This document shows positions 29,263 to 37,913 of a DNA stretch of 53,689 nt, in pieces. The stretch comes from Frankia nepalensis (GTDB lineage Bacteria; Actinomycetota; Actinomycetes; Frankiales; Frankiaceae): assembly GCF_016786325.1 (NCBI RefSeq), contig NZ_JADWYU010000083.1:17612-71300 (forward strand), in the 5' to 3' direction. Position 1 is the stretch's first letter. Each line of letters begins with the position of its first letter. Position numbers and translations under genes: made by a program. The notes below the pieces were generated by a model. It was not told the origin of the DNA, made no database searches, and saw only the letters and a program-made list of their open reading frames with translations.

Positions 29263-30252
29263 ATGGTCGAGACGCTGGCACCGCTACCGCTGTCGTCGTG
29301 GGCCGACACCAAGGAGACGTTGCACCGCTATCTGCAGGTGGTCGGCAAGATCCGGCTGGCCGCGAGCCCTCGCCGCAACCACTGGTGGAACGTCCCGTTC
29401 TACGTGACCGGCCGCGGCCTGACCACGCGGCCGATGGGGCAGGTGGACGGCAACCCGATCTTCACCATGGACTTCGACTTCGTCGGGCACGAGCTGCTGG
29501 TCCACGCCCTGGACGGCGAGTCGATCTCCTTCCCGCTGACGGAGCGGTCGGTGGCCTCGTTCTACCGCCGGACGATGGACGCGCTGGGCGCCCTCGGGGT
29601 GAAGGTGCACCTCGAGCATCCGCACCCGTTCGACCTGCGGGACTCCCGCCGGCCGTTCGAGGACGACACCGAGCACGCGGCCTACGACCCGGCGAAGGTG
29701 ACGCGCTACTGGCAGACCCTCAGCCAGGTGAACCTGCTGCTGGAGGAGTTCGCCGAGGGCTTCTGCGGCAAGGTCAGCCCCGTGCACCACTTCTGGCACA
29801 CCTTCGACATCGCGCACACCCGGTTCGGCGACCGGGAGGTCGACCAGAGCCGCGACGTCGACCCGGTCACCCGGGAGGCCTACTCGCGAGAGGTGATCAG
29901 CTTCGGCTTCTGGTTCGGCGACGAGGAGCTGCCCGAGCCCGCGTTCTACTCGTACACCGCGCCGGAGCCCGCGGGCCTGGCCGACGAGCCGCTGCGCCCC
30001 ATCGGGGCCGCCGGGTGGCGGGCCCGGGGCGGCAGCCACCTGGCGGTCCTGCCGCTGGCGGCGCTGGCGGACAGCCCGGACCGCAAGGCCGCCGCGCTGG
30101 AGTTCTACGAGAGCGCCTACCAGGCCGGGGCGCGGCGGGCCGGCTGGGACCTCGCCGGCCTCGCCTCGCCGCACGGCGTCACCGACCCGGTCATCAGCCA
30201 CCACACCGCGAGCTTCGGCGGGGTGGACACCGAGCGACTCGAGCCGCGCTGA
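29263..30252 (+). CDS. DUF5996 family protein
   Basis: The 329-residue product matches the DUF5996 pattern by eye: PLSSWADTKETLHRYLQVVG, ASPRRNHWWNVPFYVTGRG, FTMDFDFVGHELLVHALDG and VSPVHHFWHTFDIAHTRFG, with many conserved His and Trp residues (for example HHFWHTFD, which could bind a metal). No signal peptide or membrane span. The family function is not known. ATG start fixed by AGGAGG at 7-nt spacing. It converges on the alpha/beta hydrolase gene with 34 bp between. Direct repeats upstream may be regulatory. Confidence 0.8.
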   Translation: MVETLAPLPLSSWADTKETLHRYLQVVGKIRLAASPRRNHWWNVPFYVTGRGLTTRPMGQVDGNPIFTMDFDFVGHELLVHALDGESISFPLTERSVASFYRRTMDALGALGVKVHLEHPHPFDLRDSRRPFEDDTEHAAYDPAKVTRYWQTLSQVNLLLEEFAEGFCGKVSPVHHFWHTFDIAHTRFGDREVDQSRDVDPVTREAYSREVISFGFWFGDEELPEPAFYSYTAPEPAGLADEPLRPIGAAGWRARGGSHLAVLPLAALADSPDRKAAALEFYESAYQAGARRAGWDLAGLASPHGVTDPVISHHTASFGGVDTERLEPR

Positions 30253-30286
30253 CCATCCGCTCCGAAAACCGGCACCTGGGCGGGCG

Positions 30287-31918
30287 TCAGTCATCGCAGA
30301 CCGTGCCTGGCCTGGGGGTGATCAGGTCGATCAGGTAACGGTCGGTCGCCTCACGGACGCAGCTCGAGTCGGCATACGCGCCGTGCGTGTAGGACCGCCA
30401 GGTCAGCAGGACGGCGCGGTCACCGAGCTGGGCCGCCGTCGACAGGGCCTCCTGGTAGGGCGTCGCCGGGTCGCCGGTGGTGCCCAGCAGCAGGATCGGC
30501 GGGGCTCCCGGCGCCTGGAACGGTCCGGTGTAGCGGGAGGCCGAAGGCGTGGGCCAGAACGCGCAGGTCACGCTGCCCAGCGCGAGCACCGGGCCGAACC
30601 GCGGGGCCTCGCGGGCGAGATCAGCGGCGAAGCGGCGGTAGACGGCCAGGTCGGTCGGGTAGTTCTGGTCGGCGCAGTCGATGGCGATCTGGGCGTCGAA
30701 GGAGTTGTCGAAGGTCCCGTCGTCCCGCTCGCCGGAGGACTCCTCCTGGGTCGCGAGCAGCACCGAGCCGTCGTCGTAGTCGTCGGCGAGCTCCAGCCCG
30801 AGCGCGAGGATCGGCCACAGCTGCTCGCTGTAGAGCAGTTCCAGGACGGCGGAGATCGCTACCGACGCGTCGACCGGGGTGGTGGTGTCGACCTCCTTGC
30901 CGCGCGCGTAGATCGGCTTCTCGGCGAGCCGGGCCATCAGCCGGTCGTAGGCGCCCGCCGGGTCGCCGTGGCCGAAACCACACTCGGGGTCGCGCGCGCA
31001 GCTGGCGAAGAAGGCGTCGAGCGCCGCGTCGAACGCGATCGCCTGCAGCCGGACGTGCCCCAGCGGGTCGTTGGTCCACTGCGCCGGGTCGAGCACCGCC
31101 TCCAGCACCAGGGCGCGCAGCCGGGTCGGGAAGAGCGCGGCGTAGGTGACGCCCAGCTCGGTGCCGTACGAGGCGCCGTAGGCGGTGAGCCTGGGCTCGC
31201 CCAGCGCGGCGCGCAGCAGGTCGAGGTCACGGGCAGCGGCCTCGGTCGACAGGTAGGGCAGCAGCGGCCCGCTCAGGCGCTCGCAGCCCGCGACGATCTG
31301 GCGGTACGCCTCGACGGTCTCGTCGAACCCCGCCGGGAGGTCCTCGTCGTCCGCCGCCCCGGTGGCCGGCGCCCTGGCGGCCGCCAGGCTGCCGCTGCGC
31401 GACGGCGCCACGCTTACGGCCCGCGGATGCGCGACCGAGGCAAGATAGGCGGCCTTCTCCTCGTCGGTCAGGCAGTGGACGGGGGCGCTCTGGCCGACGC
31501 CCCGCTGGTCGAACCCGACGATGTCGAACCGGTCGCGCACCGGCTCGTCGAACAGGTCCGGGGAGGTCCGGATGGTGTCGACCCCGGAGACCCCCGGCCC
31601 GCCCTCCAGATAGACCAGGGACCCGATCCGACGCGCCGGGTCCGCCGCCGGACGACGGATCAGCGCGAGCTCGATCGTCCCGGCGGCCGGGTGCGCGTGG
31701 TCCAACGGGACGGGCAGCTTCGCGCACTCCAGCCCGTCGCCACACGCCGTCCACGCGGACAGCCCGCCCATGGCCGGCGACGTCGCGAGGGTGGGCGCGG
31801 CCGCCTCCGCCGGGCCGGCGAGCCCGGCGACGGACAGCGACGACAGCGCGAGCGCGCTGGACAGCCGCGCCCGCCAGGACCACTTCACAGGACTTCCACT
31901 CACGAAGCGTCGAATCAC
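30287..31918 (-). CDS. Secreted alpha/beta hydrolase (TAP-like tripeptidyl aminopeptidase family)
   Basis: About 543 residues. A signal peptide is evident (basic WSWRAR, then LSSALALSSLSVAGLAG and AEAAAP). The hydrolase core contains LVYLEGGPGVSG (oxyanion region), the nucleophile Ser in AYGASYGTELGVTY, the acid Asp in GTTGDPATPYQ and the His in SYTHGAYADSSC. The C-terminal segment is TAP-like, as in Streptomyces tripeptidyl aminopeptidases and Mycobacterium CaeA-type lipases. A low-complexity insertion lies near residue 190. GTG start at 31918 is favoured by GGAAGG about 10 nt upstream, but GTG 31903 and 31888 are possible. Likely acts outside the membrane on peptides or esters. Paired Cys residues suit an exported protein. 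Confidence 0.87.
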   Translation of the reverse strand: MIRRFVSGSPVKWSWRARLSSALALSSLSVAGLAGPAEAAAPTLATSPAMGGLSAWTACGDGLECAKLPVPLDHAHPAAGTIELALIRRPAADPARRIGSLVYLEGGPGVSGVDTIRTSPDLFDEPVRDRFDIVGFDQRGVGQSAPVHCLTDEEKAAYLASVAHPRAVSVAPSRSGSLAAARAPATGAADDEDLPAGFDETVEAYRQIVAGCERLSGPLLPYLSTEAAARDLDLLRAALGEPRLTAYGASYGTELGVTYAALFPTRLRALVLEAVLDPAQWTNDPLGHVRLQAIAFDAALDAFFASCARDPECGFGHGDPAGAYDRLMARLAEKPIYARGKEVDTTTPVDASVAISAVLELLYSEQLWPILALGLELADDYDDGSVLLATQEESSGERDDGTFDNSFDAQIAIDCADQNYPTDLAVYRRFAADLAREAPRFGPVLALGSVTCAFWPTPSASRYTGPFQAPGAPPILLLGTTGDPATPYQEALSTAAQLGDRAVLLTWRSYTHGAYADSSCVREATDRYLIDLITPRPGTVCDD

Positions 31919-32105
31919 GGGACGTCGGCCTTCCCGTCGGTGGACGCGGACCAGGACGGCGGCCCGCCAGCTCGACGACCGTCCGGTCACTCCCCGTGAC
32001 GGTCGCGGTCCGCGACCTCCCCTGGCCCGTGGCCGGGGAAACACCCCACGGCAGGGCCCACCCACCGTGGGTAGCCGCCACCGGGCCGGTCACGGCGAGG
32101 GCCCG

Positions 32106-33020
32106 CTACCGACGTAGCCGCGCCCGCGCGCTCGTCCGGACGGCGTCGGTCAGCCGGGCCAGCAACGGGGAGTCCAGGCGCCAGCGCTGCCAGTGCAGCG
32201 GGACGTCGAGGCAGGCGTCGGTGAGGGTGACGAGCCGGCCGGCGGCGAGGTCCCCGAGCAGCTGGGCCTCCGGCAGCATGCCCCACCCGAGGCCCAGCCG
32301 GATCGCCGCGTGGAAGTCCGCCGACGTCGGCACCCGGTGCGCCCTCGGGACCGTGGCGACGCCCCGGCGGCGAAGCAGCTCGTGCTGGAGGTCGTCCTTC
32401 TCGTTGAACACCACCAGCGGCATCCGGGCCCAGTCATAGTCGTCGGCGCCGCCTGCCTGCCTGGCGCGCTCCCGCCAGCGGTCGGCGAAGGCCGGGGTGG
32501 CGGCCGGGTGATAGCGCATCGCGCCCAGCGCCTCGGCCCGGCAGCCCTGGACCGGCACCGGGTCGCTGGTCACGGCCGCGAGCGCGTCCCCGGCGCGCAG
32601 CAGGCCGGCGGAGAAGGCCTGGTCCTCGACGTGCAGGCGCAGCGCGACGCCGTCCCACCCGGCGGCGTCGGCGAGGACGGCGCGGAACCAGGTCGCGAGC
32701 GAGTCCGCGTTCACGGCCACCGCGAGTTCCGTCCGGGCGGCCCGGCCGCCGCCGAGTGCCTCGCGCGCCTCGGCGTGCAGCAGCCGGGTCTGGCGGGCGA
32801 GGCGCAGCAGCACCTCGCCGGCCGCGGTCGGCAGGCAGGGGGTGGAGCGCGCGACCAGCACCTGGCCCGTGGCCGACTCCAACGCGCGGATCCGCTGGCT
32901 GACCGCGCTCGGGGTCACCCGCAGGTGCCGGGCCGCGGCGTCGAAGCTGCCGAGCTCCGCGATCGCGATGAGCGTGGCGAGCTGGGCCGGCGGCAGCTCG
33001 AGGTCCTGGGCCGGATCCAT
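32106..33020 (-). CDS. lysG: LysR-family regulator of lysine/arginine export (LysG/ArgP)
   Basis: The 304-residue product begins with a LysR HTH (LATLIAIAELGSFDAAARHL, VTPSAVSQRIRALE) and a periplasmic-binding-type effector domain with VAVNADSLATWF, characteristic of ArgP/LysG proteins that sense lysine or arginine. It is divergent from a lysE-type exporter with only 47 bp between the start codons, the standard lysG-lysE arrangement. It would activate lysE when intracellular basic amino acids rise. ATG start (MDPAQDLELPPAQL). Confidence 0.93.
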   Translation of the reverse strand: MDPAQDLELPPAQLATLIAIAELGSFDAAARHLRVTPSAVSQRIRALESATGQVLVARSTPCLPTAAGEVLLRLARQTRLLHAEAREALGGGRAARTELAVAVNADSLATWFRAVLADAAGWDGVALRLHVEDQAFSAGLLRAGDALAAVTSDPVPVQGCRAEALGAMRYHPAATPAFADRWRERARQAGGADDYDWARMPLVVFNEKDDLQHELLRRRGVATVPRAHRVPTSADFHAAIRLGLGWGMLPEAQLLGDLAAGRLVTLTDACLDVPLHWQRWRLDSPLLARLTDAVRTSARARLRR

Positions 33021-33067
33021 GCAGGGATACTAAACTTTCTGAAGAAACTTTCACTGGCCTTCAGCAG
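33021..33067. promoter_or_regulatory. Shared lysG/lysE control region
   Basis: This short AT-rich gap contains the inverted repeat CTGAAG...CTTCAG (33039-33064) with a 14-nt centre and two AAACTTTC copies. It is the only place for the divergent promoters and the LysR-type binding site. The exact -10 and -35 elements cannot be fixed. Confidence 0.55.
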
Positions 33068-33811
33068 GTGTGGAACCTAGCGTGGGCTGTCGTGCTTGAT
33101 TCCGCCGTTGCCGGCCTTTTGACGGCGTTCTCGCTGATCGTCGCGATCGGTGCCCAGAATGCGTACGTCCTGCGACAAGGACTCGCCCGGGAATGGGTCG
33201 GCACGGTCGTCGCGATCTGCGCGGTGTCGGACCTGATCCTGATCGTCGCCGGGGTCGGCGGGGTCGGCGGCCTGCTCACCCGGTCGCCGACCGTGCTGGC
33301 CGCGGTGCGCTGGTTCGGAGTGGCCTTCCTGCTGTGGTTCGCCGTCGGCTCGCTGCGACGCGCGCGCCGGCCGGCCGCGCTGCGCGCCGCCGAGCCGGCC
33401 GGGGATCCGACCGGCGAGGGCGAGCGGCCGGGCGGGCTGGCGGACGACCGGCTGGTAGGCGTTCCCGCCGCCGGATCCCGGGTGGCGCCGACGCGGCCGG
33501 CCGCCCCGGCCCGGCACGGCCGGGGCCGTGCCGCCGCCGCCGCGCGGGCGGTGGCGTTCACCTGGCTGAACCCGCATGTGTACCTGGACACCGTGCTGCT
33601 GCTCGGCACCGTCGCGACGCACGAGGGGCCGACGGGACGCTGGTGGTTCGCCGTCGGCGCCGGGCTGGCCAGCACCGCGTGGTTCACGTGCCTCGGCTAC
33701 GGCGCCCGGCTGGCTTCCGCGATACTCGCCAGTCCGCGGACCTGGCAGGTGATCGACCTGCTCATCGCCCTGACCATGCTCCTCGTCGCTTTCCGCCTGG
33801 CAGCGGCCTGA
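33068..33811 (+). CDS. lysE: LysE/ArgO-family basic amino acid exporter
   Basis: The 247-residue membrane protein starts LLTAFSLIVAIGAQNAYVLRQGL, the family signature, with further helices VVAICAVSDLILIVAGVGG, AVRWFGVAFLLWFAVGS, FTWLNPHVYLDTVLLLG and QVIDLLIALTMLLVAFRLA. A hydrophilic Pro/Arg/Ala-rich loop of about 55 residues in the middle is longer than usual. It exports excess lysine or arginine. GTG 33068 gives MWNLAWAV ahead of the core; GTG 33092 would give a start nearer the family norm. Divergent from lysG. Confidence 0.92.
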   Translation: MWNLAWAVVLDSAVAGLLTAFSLIVAIGAQNAYVLRQGLAREWVGTVVAICAVSDLILIVAGVGGVGGLLTRSPTVLAAVRWFGVAFLLWFAVGSLRRARRPAALRAAEPAGDPTGEGERPGGLADDRLVGVPAAGSRVAPTRPAAPARHGRGRAAAAARAVAFTWLNPHVYLDTVLLLGTVATHEGPTGRWWFAVGAGLASTAWFTCLGYGARLASAILASPRTWQVIDLLIALTMLLVAFRLAAA

Positions 33812-34015
33812 CGGTCGAACGGCCCCCTATGCGCCGACCCCCTGGGCGTCGGCCCCCTGTGTGTCGACACGCTGTGCGTCGACCCCTGTGTGTCGACCAT
33901 CGCCGCCGGCGGCCCGCGCGCGTGGCTTCGGGCGCAGCCGGCCATGTCAAGAAGTCACGGACCAGGACGCCCGTAAAGGAGAGGATGAACCGCAAGCAAC
34001 TACACGGGGGGTTGC
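33812..34015. repeat. Intergenic stretch with short imperfect repeats
   Basis: Between lysE and the ABC transporter, 33825-33900 has several imperfect copies of TGTGTGTCGAC / TGCGTCGAC separated by CCCC runs. After that the sequence becomes less GC-rich toward the ABC gene. An ATG at 33985 has a close GGAGAGG but opens a frame with no recognisable protein. No terminator is obvious. Confidence 0.5.
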
Positions 34016-36367
34016 ATGCCGGGAAGGCGCCGTTCTCGCCCACGCGGCACTCCGGAGTTCGACGAATCCGGGCTGCCGACCGGCCTCAGCGGACCGGTCG
34101 ACATCCCGGACCCGCCGCCGCAGCCGCGGCTTTCGTGGCGCGGACGGCTGCGCAAGGCGGCCTCGGGCGCCGCGGCGACCGTCGCCGGGCTGCCCCGGGT
34201 CCTGAGCCTGTGCTGGCGCGCCAGCCCCTCGGCGACGGTGTTGCTCGCCGTGCTCACCGTCGTGGTCGGCCTCTTCCCGGTGCTGACGGCGTCGACGGCC
34301 CGTCTCCTCGTCGACGCCGTGGTGCGCGCGGTCGGGATCCGTACGGCCGGTGGGCCCGACCAGTCGCCGCTGATCCTGCCGCTGCCCGGGGATCCGCAGA
34401 TCGCCACCCTGACCGGCGTCCAGGTGGTGTTCTGGCTCGCCGTGACCCAGTTCGTGGTGTACGTGCTGGACGAGCTCGTCGGCGCGGCGCGCTTCGTCGT
34501 CGAGCGGGTCCTGTCCGATCGGCTGACGCTGACCGTGGAGACGATGGTCGCCGAGAAGGCGAGCCAACTGGAGCTCACCTTCTTCGAGCAGTCCGAGTCC
34601 TACGACCTGCTGCAACGAGCCGCGAGCCAGGGCTCGCGGCCGTTCAGCACGCTGACGACGTTCTTCAGGCTGCTCCAGACGGTCGTCACCTTCGTCAGCA
34701 TGATCGGGCTTCTGATCAGTCTGAACCCTTGGCTCGGACTCATCGTGCTCGCGGCGCCCATCCCGGCCTTCATCGTGGACACCCGGTACGGCCAGTGGAC
34801 ATATGCGCGCAGCCGCTGGACCTCGCCGGTTAGCCGGCGGATCTGGTATCTGCAGCGGCTGCTGACCACCGACAGCGACGCCAAGGAAATCAAGATCTTC
34901 AACCTGGGGCCCTACCTGGTGGAGCGGTATCGGCTCCTGTCGGCAAACTACGACAAGAAGCTGAGGGAGCTAGCGATCCGGCGTCAGTTGGCCGAACTCG
35001 GCTGGTCGATGCTGGACGTATTGGCCCGATCCGGCAGCTACCTCTATGTCGCGCTCCAGGCGGCGGCGGGCCGGCTCTCCCTCGGAGACCTGACCCTCTA
35101 CGGCGCCGCGGCCTCCAGCGTGCAGAGCAGTGTCTCGGCGATCCTGTCCGCGCTGACGTCGATGTACGAGAACAACCTCTACGTCGACGACCTGTACCGC
35201 CTGATGGCGACGCCGACCGAGAAAGAACAGCAGGCTCTGCGGCAGGCGGCGCGCGCGTCGTCCTCCGCGGCGGCGGTGGCCACGGCGGCGGTGGCTCCGC
35301 CGCCGACGGCCGCCGTCCACGGCGCGGTCTCCCTAGAGAAGCCAGGTTCTCAGCCGGCCACGACGGCGGACCCGTCGTCGCTGGCCGCCGTCATCCCGGC
35401 ACCGCGCGACCGCGGCCGCGCCGGCGGGACGACCGGCGGGCCGGAACAGGTCGACGAGCGACACAGCGGGCTGGCGCCGACCGGCGTGCCGCCGTTCCAG
35501 CCGGTCCCGCTGCCCACGCCCCTGCGCGGCCACGTCGTCTTCGAGGGCGTCTCGTTTCGTTACCCGGGCACCGGGGAGCCGGCGCTGACCGATGTCAGCT
35601 TCGAGGTCGCCCCCGGGGAGACCATCGCGATCGTCGGCCGTAACGGCGCCGGCAAGTCCACCCTGATCAAGCTGCTCTGCCGGCTCTACTCCCCGGACAG
35701 CGGTCGGATCCTGGTCGACGGCGTCGACATCGCCGACGTGGACGCCGACGAGCTACGTTCCCAGATCAGCGCGGTGTTCCAGGACCACGTCTCCTTCCAG
35801 GCGACCGCGGCGGAGAACATCGGCCTGGGCGACCTCGCCCGCCTGGCCGACCGGCCTCGCGTGGAGCGAGCCGGGCAGGCCGGCGGCGCGGACGAGTTCG
35901 TGCGGGCGCTGGCGTACGGCTACGACACGGCGCTTGGCCGCTGGTTCGGCAAAGGTGTGGACCTGTCCGGCGGCCAGTGGCAGAAGCTCGCCCTCGCGCG
36001 CGGATTCATGCGCGACGCCCAGATCCTCGTCCTCGACGAGCCGAGCGCCGCGCTCGACGCCCGTGCCGAGCACGACCTGTTCGCCCGGCTGCGCGCCCTG
36101 GCGACGGGCCGCACCGCGTTCTACATCTCGCACCGCTTCTCCACGGTGCGCCAGGCCAACCGGATCATCTTCCTCGACGACGGCCGTCTGACCGAGTCCG
36201 GCACCCACCGCGAACTGATGGCCCTGGCCGGCCAGTACGCCGAGCTGTTCACCCTCCAGGCCGCCGCCTACCTCGACGACGCCCCGGAACCGCCCGCCCC
36301 GGAACCGCCCGCGGTCTCACCTCCGCCTGGCCGGTCGCGCCCCCTGGGTCCGCCTCCGGGGCGGTGA
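34016..36367 (+). CDS. ABC transporter, fused permease and ATPase (exporter type)
   Basis: The 783-residue half-transporter has a long basic/Pro-rich N-terminus, a six-helix membrane domain (first helix TVLLAVLTVVVGLFPVL, plus LLQTVVTFVSMIGLLISL and others), an Ala/Pro-rich linker of about 90 residues, and an ATPase with Walker A GRNGAGKSTL, Q-loop VFQDHVSF, signature DLSGGQWQKLALARG, Walker B ILVLDEPSAALD and H-loop YISHRFST. It would work as a homodimer, exporting a peptide, lipid or small molecule. ATG start with a G-rich stretch upstream. The Pro-rich C-terminal 45 residues are extra. It converges on the LuxC-like gene 40 bp away, where CCGGCGG-G-CCGCCGG may form a small hairpin. The substrate is unknown. 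Confidence 0.92.
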   Translation: MPGRRRSRPRGTPEFDESGLPTGLSGPVDIPDPPPQPRLSWRGRLRKAASGAAATVAGLPRVLSLCWRASPSATVLLAVLTVVVGLFPVLTASTARLLVDAVVRAVGIRTAGGPDQSPLILPLPGDPQIATLTGVQVVFWLAVTQFVVYVLDELVGAARFVVERVLSDRLTLTVETMVAEKASQLELTFFEQSESYDLLQRAASQGSRPFSTLTTFFRLLQTVVTFVSMIGLLISLNPWLGLIVLAAPIPAFIVDTRYGQWTYARSRWTSPVSRRIWYLQRLLTTDSDAKEIKIFNLGPYLVERYRLLSANYDKKLRELAIRRQLAELGWSMLDVLARSGSYLYVALQAAAGRLSLGDLTLYGAAASSVQSSVSAILSALTSMYENNLYVDDLYRLMATPTEKEQQALRQAARASSSAAAVATAAVAPPPTAAVHGAVSLEKPGSQPATTADPSSLAAVIPAPRDRGRAGGTTGGPEQVDERHSGLAPTGVPPFQPVPLPTPLRGHVVFEGVSFRYPGTGEPALTDVSFEVAPGETIAIVGRNGAGKSTLIKLLCRLYSPDSGRILVDGVDIADVDADELRSQISAVFQDHVSFQATAAENIGLGDLARLADRPRVERAGQAGGADEFVRALAYGYDTALGRWFGKGVDLSGGQWQKLALARGFMRDAQILVLDEPSAALDARAEHDLFARLRALATGRTAFYISHRFSTVRQANRIIFLDDGRLTESGTHRELMALAGQYAELFTLQAAAYLDDAPEPPAPEPPAVSPPPGRSRPLGPPPGR

Positions 36368-36407
36368 CGCCCCGCGCGTGTGCCTGCCGGCGGGCCGCCG
36401 GACGTCG

Positions 36408-37913
36408 TCAGTCGCGGATGACGGCCTTGGTGCGCATGAGGAACTCGCCGAGGTACCCGTCGTGCGGGATGTCGGGGCGCATCCAGTAGGTCGGGTGGTC
36501 ACCCAGGTAGACGTTGCTGATCGACGGGTCCTCGACCAGCCGGTTCACGAGCAGGTCGTCCTGGGTGATCGCGGTGAGCACCAGCGTGTCCCGCAGCGGC
36601 CCGACGCCGTCGGCCGCCGACCACGGCGCCACCCAGACGCAGGGGAAGCCCAGCTCGATGCCGGTCTGCGGGGCGTCGGCGCGGCCCACCTGGAAGACCG
36701 CGGGGCGCAGCACGGCGCCGCCTCCGGGCAGCGGGTCGACGACCCCGTCGCCGCCCAGCCAGGCGGTGGCGTCGCCGGCGTGGTCGAGCAGGTACCTCTC
36801 CACGGCCCGCGCCGCGTCGACCGGCTGGGTGGGCAGCACGGCCCCGGGGTCCTGCGGCGGCAGGCTCGGGATCGCGGCCAGCCGCTCGGCGAGCGCCTCG
36901 GCCAGCGGCGTCGGGTCGCCCTCCACGTAGACCGCGGTCGCGTTCACGCACGCGGTGCCGCCCTCGTCGGCCACCGAGTCGACGATCATGTCCAGGTGCG
37001 CCCGCCAGTCCTCGCCGGAGATGAGGATCTTCGACCGGCCCGGCCCCTGCGGCAGCACGGTGCCCACCTGGCCGTACTTGCGGACGACCTCGTCACCGCC
37101 GTAGACCATCGACAGGTCCGCCTCCCGCAGGATGTCGTCGGCGACGGCGTGGTCGGTCGGCAGCAGCACCACCTGGTCGGCGCCGAAGCCGGCGTCGCGC
37201 AGCGCGGTGACCAGCCGGTACGGGGTCAGCGGCTCGCGGCGCGACGGCCGCACGGCGACCCGGTAGCCGTAGGCCAGCGCCTCCGGCCACAGCGAGTGCA
37301 CCCCCGGGTGGTTGCCGGCCGCGTGGACCGCGAACACGTCGGCGCGCCGGGTCCAGACCGCGCTCCCCTGCCGGGTCGCCGGGTCGCTCCAGCTCTCGAC
37401 GGCGGCCGCCGGGCGGGCGCACCGGGCGTCCGGCCCGGCGCCCGCGAGGCTGCGCGCGATGCCCCGGACGGCCGAACGCACCACGGAGATCGGCATGCCG
37501 GACATCCGGCTGACCAGGTGGGTGTACTCCTCGGTCGTGATCCCGGCCGGCGCGCCGTGCTCGAACGCCTCGCCGGCGCGGGCCAGCGCCGCGAGCCGCT
37601 CGTCGGCCGGCATCGTCTCGGCCCGGCGCAGGGCGGCCATGGCGCGATGTACGAACAGCCTGGGGACCAGGCTCAGCTCGGCGATCGGCGTGCCCGCCAC
37701 GTCGTTGATCGTCAACCGCTCCCGCGACCGGAAGGGCCCGCCCGGACCGAGCGCGTCCAGGTGGAGCGGACCGCCGGGCGGCGTCGCCGCGCCGGGGGCC
37801 GCGCCGGCGCCCTTACGGGCGCCGGTCGTGGGACCACCGGTGGGGGGAACGTCGCCGGCGACGGTGGCGGCCCGGCTCGCCGACCCCACGCCGCCGCTGC
37901 CCGGCCTGGTCAT
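36408..37913 (-). CDS. LuxC-like acyl-CoA/acyl-protein reductase
   Basis: The 501-residue product belongs to the aldehyde dehydrogenase superfamily, LuxC branch. It has an N-terminal Gly/Ala-rich extension of about 50 residues, HAAGNHPGVHSLWPEALAYG in the cofactor region, and the catalytic cysteine at about residue 322 in DEGGTACVNATAVY. LuxC reduces an activated acyl group to an aldehyde with NADPH. Its ATG overlaps the stop codon of the upstream LuxE-like gene (TGATG), so the two are translationally coupled. No luxA, luxB or luxD is present. Similar LuxE/LuxC-type pairs act as carboxylic acid reductases in natural-product pathways (GriC/GriD of grixazone biosynthesis is the case I recall), so aldehyde formation for a metabolite, not light, is the likely role. 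Confidence 0.85.
   Translation of the reverse strand: MTRPGSGGVGSASRAATVAGDVPPTGGPTTGARKGAGAAPGAATPPGGPLHLDALGPGGPFRSRERLTINDVAGTPIAELSLVPRLFVHRAMAALRRAETMPADERLAALARAGEAFEHGAPAGITTEEYTHLVSRMSGMPISVVRSAVRGIARSLAGAGPDARCARPAAAVESWSDPATRQGSAVWTRRADVFAVHAAGNHPGVHSLWPEALAYGYRVAVRPSRREPLTPYRLVTALRDAGFGADQVVLLPTDHAVADDILREADLSMVYGGDEVVRKYGQVGTVLPQGPGRSKILISGEDWRAHLDMIVDSVADEGGTACVNATAVYVEGDPTPLAEALAERLAAIPSLPPQDPGAVLPTQPVDAARAVERYLLDHAGDATAWLGGDGVVDPLPGGGAVLRPAVFQVGRADAPQTGIELGFPCVWVAPWSAADGVGPLRDTLVLTAITQDDLLVNRLVEDPSISNVYLGDHPTYWMRPDIPHDGYLGEFLMRTKAVIRD

Noticed and set aside
33985-34016. Small open frame starting at ATG 33985
   Set aside because: The GGAGAGG is too close to the ATG, and the frame runs into the ABC gene in a different register with no recognisable product.
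36387-36401. Terminator between the ABC and LuxC-like genes
   Set aside because: The palindrome has a single-nucleotide centre, so only about five base pairs can form a hairpin; support is too weak.
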